This document shows positions 32,803 to 43,549 of a stretch of DNA of 64,000 nt, piece after piece. The notes under the pieces were generated by a model. The model was not told the DNA's origin. It was given only the letters and a program-made list of their open reading frames with translations, and made no database searches. How positions within the stretch are numbered: the stretch's first letter is position 1; each line of letters opens with the position of its first letter. The DNA lies in contig OZ231126.1 in assembly GCA_965153355.1 (NCBI GenBank), forward strand, positions 101,184,001-101,248,000. Direction: 5' to 3'. The translations under genes and the position numbers were made by a program. The DNA comes from Flaccisagitta enflata (lineage: Eukaryota; Chaetognatha; Sagittoidea; Aphragmophora).

Positions 32803-34425
32803 ATGGCTGCGTTCGTGGGGCGTCATGGGGCCACCAGGCCTATTGTACCTGTGATAGTCCATGTAAATGGTAAAAGACGCCCCACTTACGCACTCATTGA
32901 CGCCGGCGCTAACACTAGTGCCGTGACTGAGTCACTGTGTAAGGAACTAGATGCCCCCAGAAAATCAATTTCAGTAAAATTAAATACCTTTGATAATTCT
33001 TCAAATGCTCAAAGAGAAATCACTTCCTTTAAGATTACTAACTTGAGTAACACCTTTGAACTAACAGTAGAAAATGCACTTATTGGCAGTCAACTATCCA
33101 CAGAAAGGGAGAAGCCCCCCACCCAAAGTGAATTAAACTATTTTGAGCATTTGAAGGATTTAAGAATATGCGAACTAGAAGATAAGGAAATTAACCTACT
33201 ACTTGATGCTAAGTTCGCATATTACTTCTGCACTGGAGATAATCGCATAGGCAACCATGATGAACCCTTAGCACTTGGAACAAAATTTGGCCATGCTATT
33301 ATAGGTCCCAGAATCTTGAATGCCAGCGAGGATGAGGATGATGAAAATGACATTCAGGCTAATAACATCATGACAATTAATGCTGAGACTATTACTCTGT
33401 CAAACATGATTAATAGGATGTTCAGACAGGATTTCATTTGTAGAGACTTTGAGTTATTCCCTCAAGAGATGACGCATAGGTCAGTTGAAGATGAACAAAG
33501 TTTGAAAATGATGCAGGAATCAGCTAGATTTGTTGAAGAAGAAGGAAGGTGGGAAATCACTATGCCTTGGCGTTTAGGGTGCCAGCCCACCGCTGACCTG
33601 TTCAGAACTATAGATTTCTATAACATGACAATGATGCGCCATTCAAAACTGGAACGCAAATTTAGATTAAATCCAACCCTTAAAGAAGGATCATTTAAAC
33701 AAATGAGAATGACTCTGGAAGCCGGACATGCCAGGGTGATAGATACCCTTGACGCACCCCCCGAAAATGTTATTTGCTATCTCCCAAATCACGTAGTCGT
33801 CAAACCTGACAAACCCGGAAAATTCCGGATTTGTCAGGACGCGGCTTCCAGAGTCGGTCCTCATTTTTTTAATAAATACTTATTTAGCGGTCCTGATATT
33901 TTGAATGGCCTAATAAAAGTAATTTTGAGATTCCGCCGAAAGAGATACACTATTTCGGCGGACATCACAAATTTCTTTTATCAAATTTTGTTAGACCCCA
34001 GGGATTGTTCAGCACTGCGCTACCCCTGGTGGAGTGATGAAACTATGGAGAAGGTGGTAATGATTGAGAGCTTACGCCACATGTTCGGCGTCACCTTGTC
34101 ACACACCATCTCCAATTTCATCCTCAAGTTGCATGCTGAAACGCATAAGGATAAGATTAGTTTGGACACGTACTTGGCGTTACTTTACGCCATGTACGTG
34201 GATGATTTGTTAGAAAGCTGTGATGATAAGGAAACAGCTAGAAGAATTAAGTTAGAAATTACTGCTGTGCTTAAGTTAGGGGGCATGGACATCATAAAAT
34301 GGAAAAACAATTTTCCTGACCTTGACTTACCATCCTCCTTACCCCCACTTCCCTTGACAGCGATGAAGAAAATCCGGAGGTCGCTACTCCAGTGTCAATG
34401 GAATCGTTGGCGGATGAAAGCATGA
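32803..34425 (+). pseudogene. pol: BEL/Pao protease and reverse transcriptase, first part
   Basis: The aspartic protease motif LIDAGANTS lies near residue 33, with DAG in place of the usual DSG or DTG. The BEL-type RT follows: SADITNFFYQ (motif A, near 387) and YVDD (motif C, near 465) carry the three catalytic aspartates. Near 34,340, in a C-rich stretch, the frame shifts and this frame closes at 34,425 with an unrelated tail; the true continuation is the frame of 34,392. A one-base indel explains this. Confidence 0.82.
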
Positions 34426-35386
34426 ACGCAGTACCATCGGAAGTCGTCGACGGACCCACGGAGAAGTGCGGCGGGCTCCCGCCCTCCTGTGGCCGGGAGG
34501 AGCACCGCGCTTCAGCCACTGCTTCGACAACACCGCCGATGGAAGATGAAAACGTTGATCAACATGAAGATGAGGAAGATGATGAATTAGAAGCTCAGCT
34601 CACACCCTCAGAATTGGTTAGTATTTTGAACCACGATTATACAGAGAGCTGTGCTAAAGAATTTCTGAATGAGTCCGATCTGAATGATAAAGTTTTGGGC
34701 CTAGGGTATAGTTTTGAGGAGGATGTTATGAACGTTAGAGTAGGGTCTAAGCCAGATAGGGAGATAGTTACTAAGCGTGATCTACTCAGCTTTGTCGCAA
34801 GCGTGTATGATCCTATAGGCTTAGTTAGCCCTTGGCTTTTGCCTGGAAAGCTATTATTCCAAGAAATTAGCTCTAACACTATCCCCTGGAAAAGCAAACT
34901 AAACCCTGAGCTGAAAAAAGAAGTTGTTAAATGGCAACAATCCATAGTTCACTTAAAGAAAATTAAGATCAGTAGGTGGACGAACCCTTTGGGTATGGAG
35001 CATTCAATCTGTCAGCTAGTTATGTTTTGCGACGCCTCTAGGACAGGGTACGGCATGTGTAGTTATCTACGCCGTTTTCAAAGAGGGACAGAGGATAGGA
35101 TTAGTATTTCCTTTTTGGTCGGCAAGGCTCACGTCATGCCGACCAATATGATGCTAAACCCAACAGAAGGAGCCCTTCCCCATTCAGATAGCATACCTAG
35201 ATTAGAACTGTGCGCGGCCAAAGTGGCCGCCCAGTGGCGAGATACGTTAGTCAGAGACGCAGGAGAGAATTTTGAGGATATCTTTATCTTTTCAGACTCA
35301 CTTACTGTCTTAGGATGGTTGAATAATTTCACAAAAAGGTTTAAGACGTTCGAAAATTTCTGCGTCAAATGTATTAGATTGCTATC
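34392..35386 (+). pseudogene. pol: BEL/Pao RT end and RNase H, first part
   Basis: The frame is already open about 50 bases before the nominal ATG. After a variable acidic linker come the connection region (FVASVYDPIGLVSPWLLPGK) and RNase H motifs MFCDASRTGYG, LELCAAKVAAQW and FSDSLTVLGWL, giving the D-E-D series. The gene is cut at 35,386 by a 1.9-kb TIR element; codons past that point up to 35,432 belong to the insertion. The remaining RNase H motif lies at 37,311 onward. Confidence 0.82.
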
Positions 35387-36835
35387 GGTAGAATTTTTTC
35401 TCAGGGGTACATGGTCTTTTTTCCGCTGTTAACGTCCATGTCAAGCAATGTTTTCCCCTCCGACAGCTATATGTTTCTGAAATCATCTTCTTTTATCGTA
35501 ATCGGGTCATTACAATAGAATTTTCATAAAAAAATACGATTTTCTTGTTGTTTTAGTGCAAAAATGCGACCAATTTTTGCCCGAAATCTTGTAACAACTA
35601 TGTAACACATAGAAGCAATAATATTGGAAGGTCATGACAGCTTCCTAAAAACCAAATGAGATGTTGGAGCATTTCTATCGGCCTTAAAGAGAAAGATGAA
35701 AAAAAAATTTGGCCAATATCTTGATTACTTTGCAAGAAACATCCTTTTAAGTGAAAGCATCAATTATGGCTAAATTACCTTGCTTTCTTCAACTGATTGT
35801 GTCAGTTATCATTTTTGTTTAAGGGTCCATTTATTGAGCTGAAGCGTTTTTTTTTAGTTCCTGCCGATAGATATGTACCTAATTCGGCAAAAATAACCAT
35901 TGATTTAATCGATGTTTACGCGAGATAAGTTCCTGCGTAGTTTTTCAGACTGACCCTATTTTGGATCTTTTAAGACGCCATGTCCCAATTTGTCACATGA
36001 GTAAATGTCATGTCATAAACAATTGTTTGGCAATCTACATCGGTTCTGGCTTTTCTTATGCCATCATTTGCGGGTTTTCTGCACTAGGAAGAGATAAAAC
36101 AAAAATGATTAACTGAATGATATAAGAGGGACCCATTTAGCGAGATATCCCTATTTCGGATCTTTTAAGACGCCAGGCTGAAAAATAAGTCTATGATTAC
36201 CTCAACGATTGTTGATAGCTCTGACATATGTAAACGTGAGCCAAGGATGGGTAAACACTGATAGACGCTTCTGGTGACCTAATTGACGACAACGACGACA
36301 ACGACGACAACAACGACGACGATGACAACGACGACGACGACATGGATTTAAAATTGGGCGAATTGTTGTAAGACTTGATCAATTTGCTTCATATTTGGTG
36401 TGAACTTTTACAAGGGTATGGTGCATTAGGGCTAACGCGGATGTTATGATCTGACCACTCCGACTGGCCCAACCAGCCTACTAGCCTAGAAGTTAACAAG
36501 GCCGGATACATTAATATGGAGGTTGCGTAGGGTTGGGTAGGGGCAGTGATGAAAAAGGCCAAGCAGTTGGGAGGAGCAATAGTGCAAAACTGCCCAAAAA
36601 CGCCAAGAAAGCTAAGCGTTACGGATGGACGGACGCAGACGGGCCAACCGACATGGCGGGTCAGAGTCACGTGCACGAACATGTTTACACACATGTTCAC
36701 AACTTCACACATGTACAAACAATCAAACATGCACACAGGCACTCACACACTCACACACACACGCTCACACACACACGCTCACACACACACACGCTCACAC
36801 ACACGCGCTCACACACACGCGCTCACACACACGCG

Positions 36836-36907
<72 letters not shown>

Positions 36908-37314
36908 CTAACATAACAACTTCCCTTTAATACACACACACGTCGCGATTCATAGCCTGATGTTTGACGATATGATGTATGAAAAATTAGTGTGATGGAG
37001 GGAAGGAAGGACGGATTGACCGACAAAGCGGGATGTAGCGTAGTACGTGACCAAAAATCTGAGCAACACCATGTGTTTATGGCCATGAATGAAGAGGATC
37101 TGCTGTGCGTAGCCGCTTGCTTACGCTCATTTTCTTAATTTACATAATTAAGTTAAAACCTGCATTTGCTGGCGCCCTAAGCTTTGTTAAGCGCAAATAT
37201 TCTAGAGGGCGACTTTGGAAGGTTAATAGGATAGGATAATGACAGTTTCAAACATTTTTGAAAGATGAAAATTTTTTGAGTCATGAGGACGCCTGAGAAA
37301 AAATTCTACCTATC
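35383..37314. mobile_element. TIR element in RNase H, GGT...TCAGG family, 4-bp TSD
   Basis: The element (35,387-37,310) has perfect 19-bp TIRs GGTAGAATTTTTTCTCAGG, flanked by tatc at 35,383-35,386 and 37,311-37,314. Removing element plus one target copy returns the pol frame exactly. The interior holds 'ggatcttttaagacgcca' twice (near 35,957 and 36,156), a motif also found in the insertion at 37,787, and a nested copy of the GTCGCGTGC-ended family. No transposase. The superfamily is not identified. Confidence 0.88.
36493..37053 (+). repeat. GTCGCGTGC-family copy with (CA)n expansion
   Basis: Opens 'ttaacaaggccggatacatt', contains 'gggtaggggcagtgatgaaa' and 'gctaagcgttacggatggac', and ends 'gcgtagtacgtgaccaaaaa'. 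The central 36,735-36,905 part is a CA microsatellite with periodic CG variants. The three overlapping threonine-histidine open frames over it are artefacts. Confidence 0.7.
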
Positions 37315-37786
37315 CCCACTGTCTGAATGGCGCCATTGCCCCACCCTAATGAATCCCGCGGACCTTACGTCCAAGGGTATCAGAGCCGACGATACTAAGA
37401 AGTGGAGAATGTACCATTACGGTCCCCCCTTTCTCTCTTTACCCCTTTCACAGTGGCCCCCGGTGCGACCCAATCCGAAAAATGAACATCCGGAAGAACT
37501 GGTGGCCGACGTCTCGGCGTTAAACATCCTCGCCACCAATGGGTCAACGGAGGAGCCAGTTGTGGAAGCCGAAAATCACACCTTCGCGCCATGGCCTCTG
37601 ACAGCCACAAGCAAGATCTCGGAATGGAAAATGAAGGTGCGCCGCATTGCCATAATAAAGCGCGTGGTGCTAAAATTGAGAGAGAGGGTAAAAAATAAGA
37701 AACAGAGTGTAGTAAGTACTAGACTAAGGCCTAGAAAAGAACAAAAGCCTGAAAAGTACATCATCCACCTAAGTGATCTAGAAAGA
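37311..37786 (+). pseudogene. pol: BEL/Pao RNase H end and linker to integrase
   Basis: Continues pol directly after the TIR insertion. The phrase MNPADLTSKGI is the conserved NPAD block at the end of BEL RNase H. A variable, basic linker follows to 37,786, where a second TIR element begins. The ATG at 37,283 lies inside the first insertion and is not a real start. Confidence 0.8.
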
Positions 37787-39025
37787 GGTGATTTATTTGA
37801 TCAGGCGGAAGTGTGCATTTAAGGACGTCATCAGCAATAATCATACAGATTTACTCATCATTGGGCCATCTCGCACATCAAAATGAACAAACCCGGTCTT
37901 GTTTAGAATGTCAGAGCCATACTTGATTTTTTTTTTCATTTGACCCAATATTCTTATACTTAAAATTGGTTAAAAATGGCGTGATTTTTGCGTGATGTGG
38001 ACAATTTGTCTAAAATTTCCCATTTTCGCCAGAAATTATGTTTTTCTTTGGTTCTGGTCTTTTGCCCCCATAGAGTCCTAATAATAAATGCCGCAAAAAT
38101 GATACCAACAGGTTGAATAAAATAAAGAAAACTTCTTTTCATTCAATCGCTTACAAGTCTGCTTTTTTGCTCTTTTTCTTCCCACCTTAAAAAAAGCTCA
38201 TTTCAACACCAATAAGCTACGCTGTCATGGCAGATTGACCCCATTTCATGTTTCAAAACACACAAGTCAAAAGAATCAAAGTAATTGGGGTGATACAATG
38301 TTATGAAGTGGGACCAAAGTCGTTAGAAGCAAGAGGAAGAGTTTCTGGTTTTAAGACGTTTAATTGTCCCAACCTCTGTCCCACCCACTTGCTCGACCTT
38401 AGCTTTTAAAAATGTATGGCCAATTAAGCTTCAATTGTTTTCCTGCGATGTTTACTGGTTCTTACACTATGATAAACGATATCGTCCTTAAAACTTAATA
38501 AAATCAGCGGAAAATAAGGAAAAGTAGAATTTACAGAGTTTCTGGTTTTAAGACGCCAGCCAGAAATTCCAGACTTAAAAAAAAATGTTTAATTTCTGTG
38601 AAAAAAAAAGTTGTTTTGACACAATGTTATTTAGACGTTTCAGACAATTTGGAATCGAATGAGCTATACATTTTTGATCATTTTTTTCACACCCCCACTA
38701 CCCCACCCTACCTAGTTCAACCTGGGACTCTAAAATTTTTTGCCAATTTACTACAAAAAATGGATTTTTTGGAAATTTCATATCTAGACGTTTCAGAAAA
38801 TTTGCAACAATAAGAGCCTATCTTAATTTTTAGTAAAGAATTTGCCCCCAGGGGTTCTCATCCCAGCCCCACCCCACCCCCAGCCCATTAAGGGGTGCAA
38901 ACCCGCAAAATGCACAGCCAGTTAGTTGGACTACCTGCTCAAACGAACAAAATGAGATATTTTCTTGTTTGAAAATTGACGATTTTTTCTTTTTCACTTC
39001 CCCCTGATGAAATAAATCACCAAGA
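37783..39025. mobile_element. TIR element in pol linker, GGT...TCAGG family, 4-bp TSD
   Basis: The element (37,787-39,021) has TIRs GGTGATTTATTTGATCAGG and, inverted, GGTGATTTATTTCATCAGG, flanked by aaga (37,783-37,786 and 39,022-39,025). It is aligned in length and pattern with the TIRs of the insertion at 35,387. Inside, 'gagtttctggttttaagacg' occurs twice (about 38,338 and 38,538), the same subterminal theme as its relative. Removing 1239 bp leaves pol in frame. The ends also offer GT and AG at positions where splicing would give the same product. Confidence 0.88.
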
Positions 39026-40405
39026 GAGAACGCCGAAAAGATTCTAGTTAGAGCCATTCAGACAGTAGAATTTGAAAAGGAGATCCTCAGCTTAGTCAAA
39101 CTAGGAATATACTCCCCAAATTCTATTAACGATATGAAAATTAAAAACTCTAAATTGGCCAAATTGAGCCCCTTTTTGGACAAATCAAATGTGATGAGGG
39201 CAGGAGGGAGAATTGCAAAAGCTGAGTATCTCCCATACAACCAGAGATTCCCAATCATCCTCCCCAACAGCTCATATGAGATAGTTCAATCGCTCATAAG
39301 ACACTATCATCAGGCCAATTACCAAAAATTCCATTGCACCATCATGCAAACCCACCTGTTACTAAGAAGCAAATATTTCATCCTGGGTGGTAAGAATTCA
39401 GTCCGGAATGTTTTAAGCAAATGCATTATCTGTCAAAGACTGTCCAAACGCAAAGCCACCCAAAAGGAAGGAAATCAACCCGCAGAAAGAATGGCCATTG
39501 TACCACCGTTCTATCACTGTGCATTAGACTGTCTAGGCCCTTTCCACTTGCGCCATACTGGGCGCGGTACGCGCAAACAATTTATGTTAATTGCCTGCTG
39601 TATGTCCACACGAGCCATCACCTTAGTTCCACTAAGAGACATGACCACTTCCAGCATCATCTACTCGCTGATCAAAATACATTCACAATTTCCCGCCCTC
39701 AAACACTTGTACTCGGACAATGGTACTAACTTTAAGGGCGCAGATAGGGAAATTAGAGAGTCAGTCTCAGCTTGGAAAAAGGAGAATCTCAGTGAAGAAC
39801 TAGATAAGTTAGAACTTTCCTGGACGTTTGGCCCAGCCTACTGTGGCAGCTATGGGGGTAGCTGGGAAAGACTCGTAGGACTAAGTAAGAAGTTGTTAAG
39901 ATCAGTGATAGGCAGTAAGAATGTGGATCAAGAAGATTTTGAGACATTGCTTTCTGGGGCCAGTGCCCTCATGAATCGTCGTCCATTAACCCCTATCTCA
40001 GCAGATGTAGATGACGACATGGCACTGACACCCTCACATTTTCTGTATCCATATTTATTTACAACAACCGCCAATCACATTCTTCCTCCTCAGGCGGAGA
40101 AAAACTCAGTCCTGCGTCATGGCTTCCGATGCACCCAGCACCTCCTTGACGAGTTTTGGCGACAATTTCGAAACTCGTACCTACAGCAACTTCTAAAGCG
40201 GTCGAAGCAAACCACCACGACTGTCAAGGAAGGCGACGTCGTGTTGGTAGAAGACGTCGCCACAGCACGAGAGGAGTGGCCACTGGGCAGGATCGTACGA
40301 ATCACAAACTCCGACGAACATCACGGGAGACGATTCGCCATCAGACTGAACAACGGACGCTTGGTGGATCGGGCAATCAAGTCCCTAATCCTCCTAGAGT
40401 TGTGA
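39023..40405 (+). CDS. pol: BEL/Pao integrase
   Basis: Integrase inserts the cDNA copy. Shown in order: zinc-binding HHCC region (RHYHQANYQKFHC to CIICQR), catalytic D in ALDCLGPF, second D in LYSDNGTNFKG, and E in GGSWERLVG, followed by a C-terminal DUF5641-type domain (DVVLVED, then WPLGRIVRI and GRLVDRAIKSLILLEL). All catalytic residues are intact and the frame is open from the TIR insertion to the stop at 40,405. It is the last canonical BEL gene. Confidence 0.88.
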   Translation, partial: RENAEKILVRAIQTVEFEKEILSLVKLGIYSPNSINDMKIKNSKLAKLSPFLDKSNVMRAGGRIAKAEYLPYNQRFPIILPNSSYEIVQSLIRHYHQANYQKFHCTIMQTHLLLRSKYFILGGKNSVRNVLSKCIICQRLSKRKATQKEGNQPAERMAIVPPFYHCALDCLGPFHLRHTGRGTRKQFMLIACCMSTRAITLVPLRDMTTSSIIYSLIKIHSQFPALKHLYSDNGTNFKGADREIRESVSAWKKENLSEELDKLELSWTFGPAYCGSYGGSWERLVGLSKKLLRSVIGSKNVDQEDFETLLSGASALMNRRPLTPISADVDDDMALTPSHFLYPYLFTTTANHILPPQAEKNSVLRHGFRCTQHLLDEFWRQFRNSYLQQLLKRSKQTTTTVKEGDVVLVEDVATAREEWPLGRIVRITNSDEHHGRRFAIRLNNGRLVDRAIKSLILLEL

Positions 40406-42340
40406 ACGCTGGACCTAAGGACCAACGTCCACAAGGGGAAGTGATGAAGGATTAGTGCTATACTACCCCGACAAAACATAATTAGACAATGATAGTTGGT
40501 TCATACTAAATCAACTAATGTGCTAACTCGCCTAACAACGCTTTGTTTGATCGACGCGAAAAAGTGCTGAGTTCGCTATAGCTGACTTTGTAGGTTATTC
40601 TCACTGGATAAGTTCGATGTCAAAACTAACAGTTTATCCAATGTTGTATCGGCGAATTTTCGCTATTGCCAGTACAATCATTATTAAATGACATCGTAAA
40701 AAAACACAAACAAATTAAAATTCGTTATTGCCGGTGTTCATCTGTTTATCTCGGACAAACGAAAATTACACTAATTGGTTATTTGCTATTCATTATTACC
40801 GACAATCCGCTCTACTCGGTTTAACAATCTGGATCATATAAATCAGATATACATTATTGCCGGACGTTTGTTTCACTATTACCGGCATGGTAGTCGTTCT
40901 TCTTTGTCTAGTAGACGCTCTCAAACTGTAGTTACAAAATGAATAACGATAGTGGACGAAATCAGCATCAGACTCACACTTGTTCTTGAAAAAATCACGT
41001 TTTTAGAATCAGATATTTCTGGTTGACTATGAGAGAATCGTGAGCCTTGATGTCCAAGGGATGGGATTTGGGTATTGCCGAAGCTTAATGGCCCCCCTTT
41101 CTCCCCCCCTCCCGCCCAGCCACCCCGGGGGGGGGGGTTAGCGGGGAAATTTTTTTTTCGAAAAAAAAGTTAGTCTCAATCGATTCAAAATTATATAACA
41201 CATTTAATAATCTTGTGTTCTAAAAATTGACATTTTTTTCACTGCTGACTTTTTTTTTCACAAGTCCGTGCACATGTCCCATGTGGGTTAGCTTAGCGAC
41301 TAGCGGGTGTCCCCTGCCCCCTAAGCTGGTCTCGCCTAAATGAATGCTTTGATTCACATGCGTATACTAAGTTTTGCTTAAATGAGTTTTCACACAAAAT
41401 ATCATGAGAATCGGGTAAGGCGTTCTCAAGATATCATTACCAATGTTGGACGGGAACGGAATTCGGCGGTTTACGTGTAATTTGTGGAAAAATAGTAATT
41501 GTCCGAAATTCATTTTTCTCCCCTTCGAGTGTGAAAACTCGAACAAAACAAGCCAAATTCATCTGGATTGCAATTCACTAGTTTGACCGAACAACCTTAG
41601 GGTCATTAATATTGAAGTTAACACATTTTCTGAGAAATATCTGTTAGGTATCATAAGTGAACTTAAGTGGGACAATTAAATTGTGGAAAAATAGTAATTG
41701 TCCGAAATTCAAGATTTTATCATAACTATTCAATCATTATATTTTTTTGCGCTATTTTTTTTTGGCGGTCTTCCTTGTGAAATGGGGGCTTGCCCAAGCC
41801 CAAATTTGTCTGCTTTCTCCCCCCTGCTGAGGATAAAATTGATGTCATTTGCCGTTCCCTTCAAATTTGACCAAAATTGCGTCCTTTTCCTTGTTCACTT
41901 TCAGGTGCTGAGAAAGTCCAATTTTGGACAGTTCATGTTTCCAGCGAGACAATATTAGTAAAATATGACCAAACGGCCACAATGAATACTAATGGTCGCT
42001 AAAACAACAAAATGGGCCTCATGAAAATGGATAATTAAGATCTGTAACAGTTTGTTACATGAAAATGAAGAGCGAAAGCCCCCTGTGATGGACGTGTTTT
42101 ATGGTGATAATGAAATATCTGCCCATTTTTTTCGGCCTAATTTTGAAAAAGTATACCTCCCCTGACACTAGATAGCAATGGTACCAATTGCAAGTCCCTC
42201 ATGTACTGAAATTGCCCTGTTAGCCTTGCGTTGGTCTTGGAAATTGGACATGTGAGCCTCTTGCTGAAATCGTCCTAGTGGCATCCCCACCGTTACGCTA
42301 TTACGTGGATTACTATTGAATTTCAAATAGATCGCTAGAA
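40406..42340. other. Non-coding block after pol with a repeated TATTGCCGG-type motif
   Basis: No gene. Between 40,660 and 41,080 a motif close to 'ttattgccgg' occurs about six times at irregular 40-200-bp spacing (for example near 40,670, 40,725, 40,795, 40,855, 40,880 and 41,075). A G-run follows at about 41,125. A roughly 33-bp direct repeat starting 'tgtggaaaaatagtaattgt' occurs at about 41,490 and 41,685. The block could be control sequence for the downstream genes, or another decayed insertion. Confidence 0.5.
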
Positions 42341-42394
42341 AAAATCTTATGCAGATAGTCAGATGCAATTTTGACTCGAGGAGATTGCGAGCTC

Positions 42395-42620
42395 GTTTTG
42401 ACCAATCAGAAGACAGGAGAGTGGAGGAAATCGAGGCAGTCGAGAAAAATCCTCCATCCAACGAAGGAAAAGGAGGAAAGAAAAGAGCGAGCGGAAACGC
42501 TCGATTTCCGCTTTCCACTTCTGGTACGGACCGGGAAATGGCGCCGCGCGCGATTGGCGCATAACAGCGCCTACTGCGACACCTCCTGTGAAAGCTCTCG
42601 ACTAGAGCAATCTATTGGGA
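42395..42620 (+). promoter_or_regulatory. Promoter-like block with two CCAAT boxes
   Basis: CCAAT lies in 'accaatcaga' (42,402-42,406) and inverted in 'cgattggcgc' (42,553-42,557). Between and after them the sequence is GC-rich ('aaatggcgccgcgcgcgatt'), unlike the AT-rich surroundings. It sits about 300 bp upstream of the first coding exon of the accessory gene. No TATA box is evident. A TATA-less, CCAAT-containing polymerase II promoter is a reasonable inference; it would free the accessory gene from the LTR. Confidence 0.45.
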
Positions 42621-42914
42621 TATATGTTGACGCCACCCGAAGCTCGCTAGAAAATTTGGCGTTTTCATAAAACAAAAATCAGTCAGTCAATCACCAAAAA
42701 TAAAATATTGATTGTTTAGGATGATGCCATTGAATCTAAGCTCTTTTCTCTTCTTCCTCGCCACTGCTGATGATTAAATGTTACAAACCCATTTGCCTCC
42801 CTGTGTAGGTACAGAATTATCTTCCCCACTTTGTAACTCACAAGTGTTTACCGTGTGACTCAGTCCACGAAGAACGATTTTCGTTATCATCATCATCATC
42901 ATCAACATCTCGAG

Positions 42915-43290
42915 ATGCCATCATCTAACAATTCGATGCATAGTCGTCAAGTCAGCGACGACGAAGAAGACGAGGTGCGGTTTAGCCACTTTGAAAATGA
43001 AAGGAAGCAGAAGGAGGAGAAAGAGTATTGGAGGAGTCACCAAGAGACTCGGCGCCAACTGACGCAGGATTGGGTGGAGGAAGGAGAAGCGGCGCAGGCG
43101 AGAGGAGATGGTGTCGAGGTCGAGGAAGAAGTGGCGGTGGAACCGGTCGTCCGGCCAAAGAATCCGGCCATATTTAAAGGCCTTCCATCCGACAGCTTCA
43201 AAGCGCCTCGTCTTCCGCGTCATCGCGCTCTCACCGGTCGCAACTCACCGCCGCGACCGCCCCCACGCCAAGTCCCGTCATTCCATCAAG
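42915..43290 (+). CDS. Accessory gene 1, exon 1
   Basis: Start chosen at the ATG at 42,915 (MPSSNNSMHSRQ); the frame is open a little further up but without another ATG. The product is acidic at first (SDDEEDEVRF), then rich in E, R and Q, then proline- and arginine-rich. It ends at a donor CAAG|GTTAAA in phase 1. The next codon would be a stop if unspliced after six more codons. No known domain was recognised. The gene lies between integrase and the 3' LTR, the position where retroviruses keep env or accessory genes, but no signal peptide or membrane segment is seen. Confidence 0.6.
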
Positions 43291-43549
43291 GTTAAAAATT
43301 CATTGGTCAGAAATCATTCATTCGATTTCAAAATCCATTTATTGATCAGAAATCATTCATTCGATTTCAAAATCCGTTCATTGATCAGAAATCATTCATT
43401 CGATTTCAAAATTCAGTCATCGATCAGGAATCATTCATTCGATTTCAAAATTCAGTCATTGATCAGAAATCATTCATTCGATTTCAAAATTCATTCATTG
43501 ATCAGAAATCACTTGGCCCTAATGGCATCCAATTGCAATCTTTTCTCAG
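43291..43549 (+). repeat. Intron 1 with a 38-39-bp tandem repeat
   Basis: Six tandem units of about 38 bp built on 'aaatcattcattcgatttca' fill 43,300-43,505. Related 'cattcattcgatt' phrases recur at 48,880-49,110. The intron closes with a pyrimidine-rich acceptor 'gcaatcttttctcag'. An unspliced ORF reads through the array only because the units keep the frame. Confidence 0.75.

Noticed and set aside
36533-37086. Histidine-threonine ORFs on plus strand and cysteine-valine ORF on minus strand
   Set aside because: They are products of the CA repeat within an interspersed element.
37283-37310. ATG at 37,283 as the start of a separate gene
   Set aside because: It lies inside the TIR of the insertion; the pol frame begins only after the target duplication.
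35387-37310. Spliceosomal intron in pol
   Set aside because: Removing a GT-AG interval here does not give the pol frame, while TIRs plus the tatc duplication explain the borders fully.
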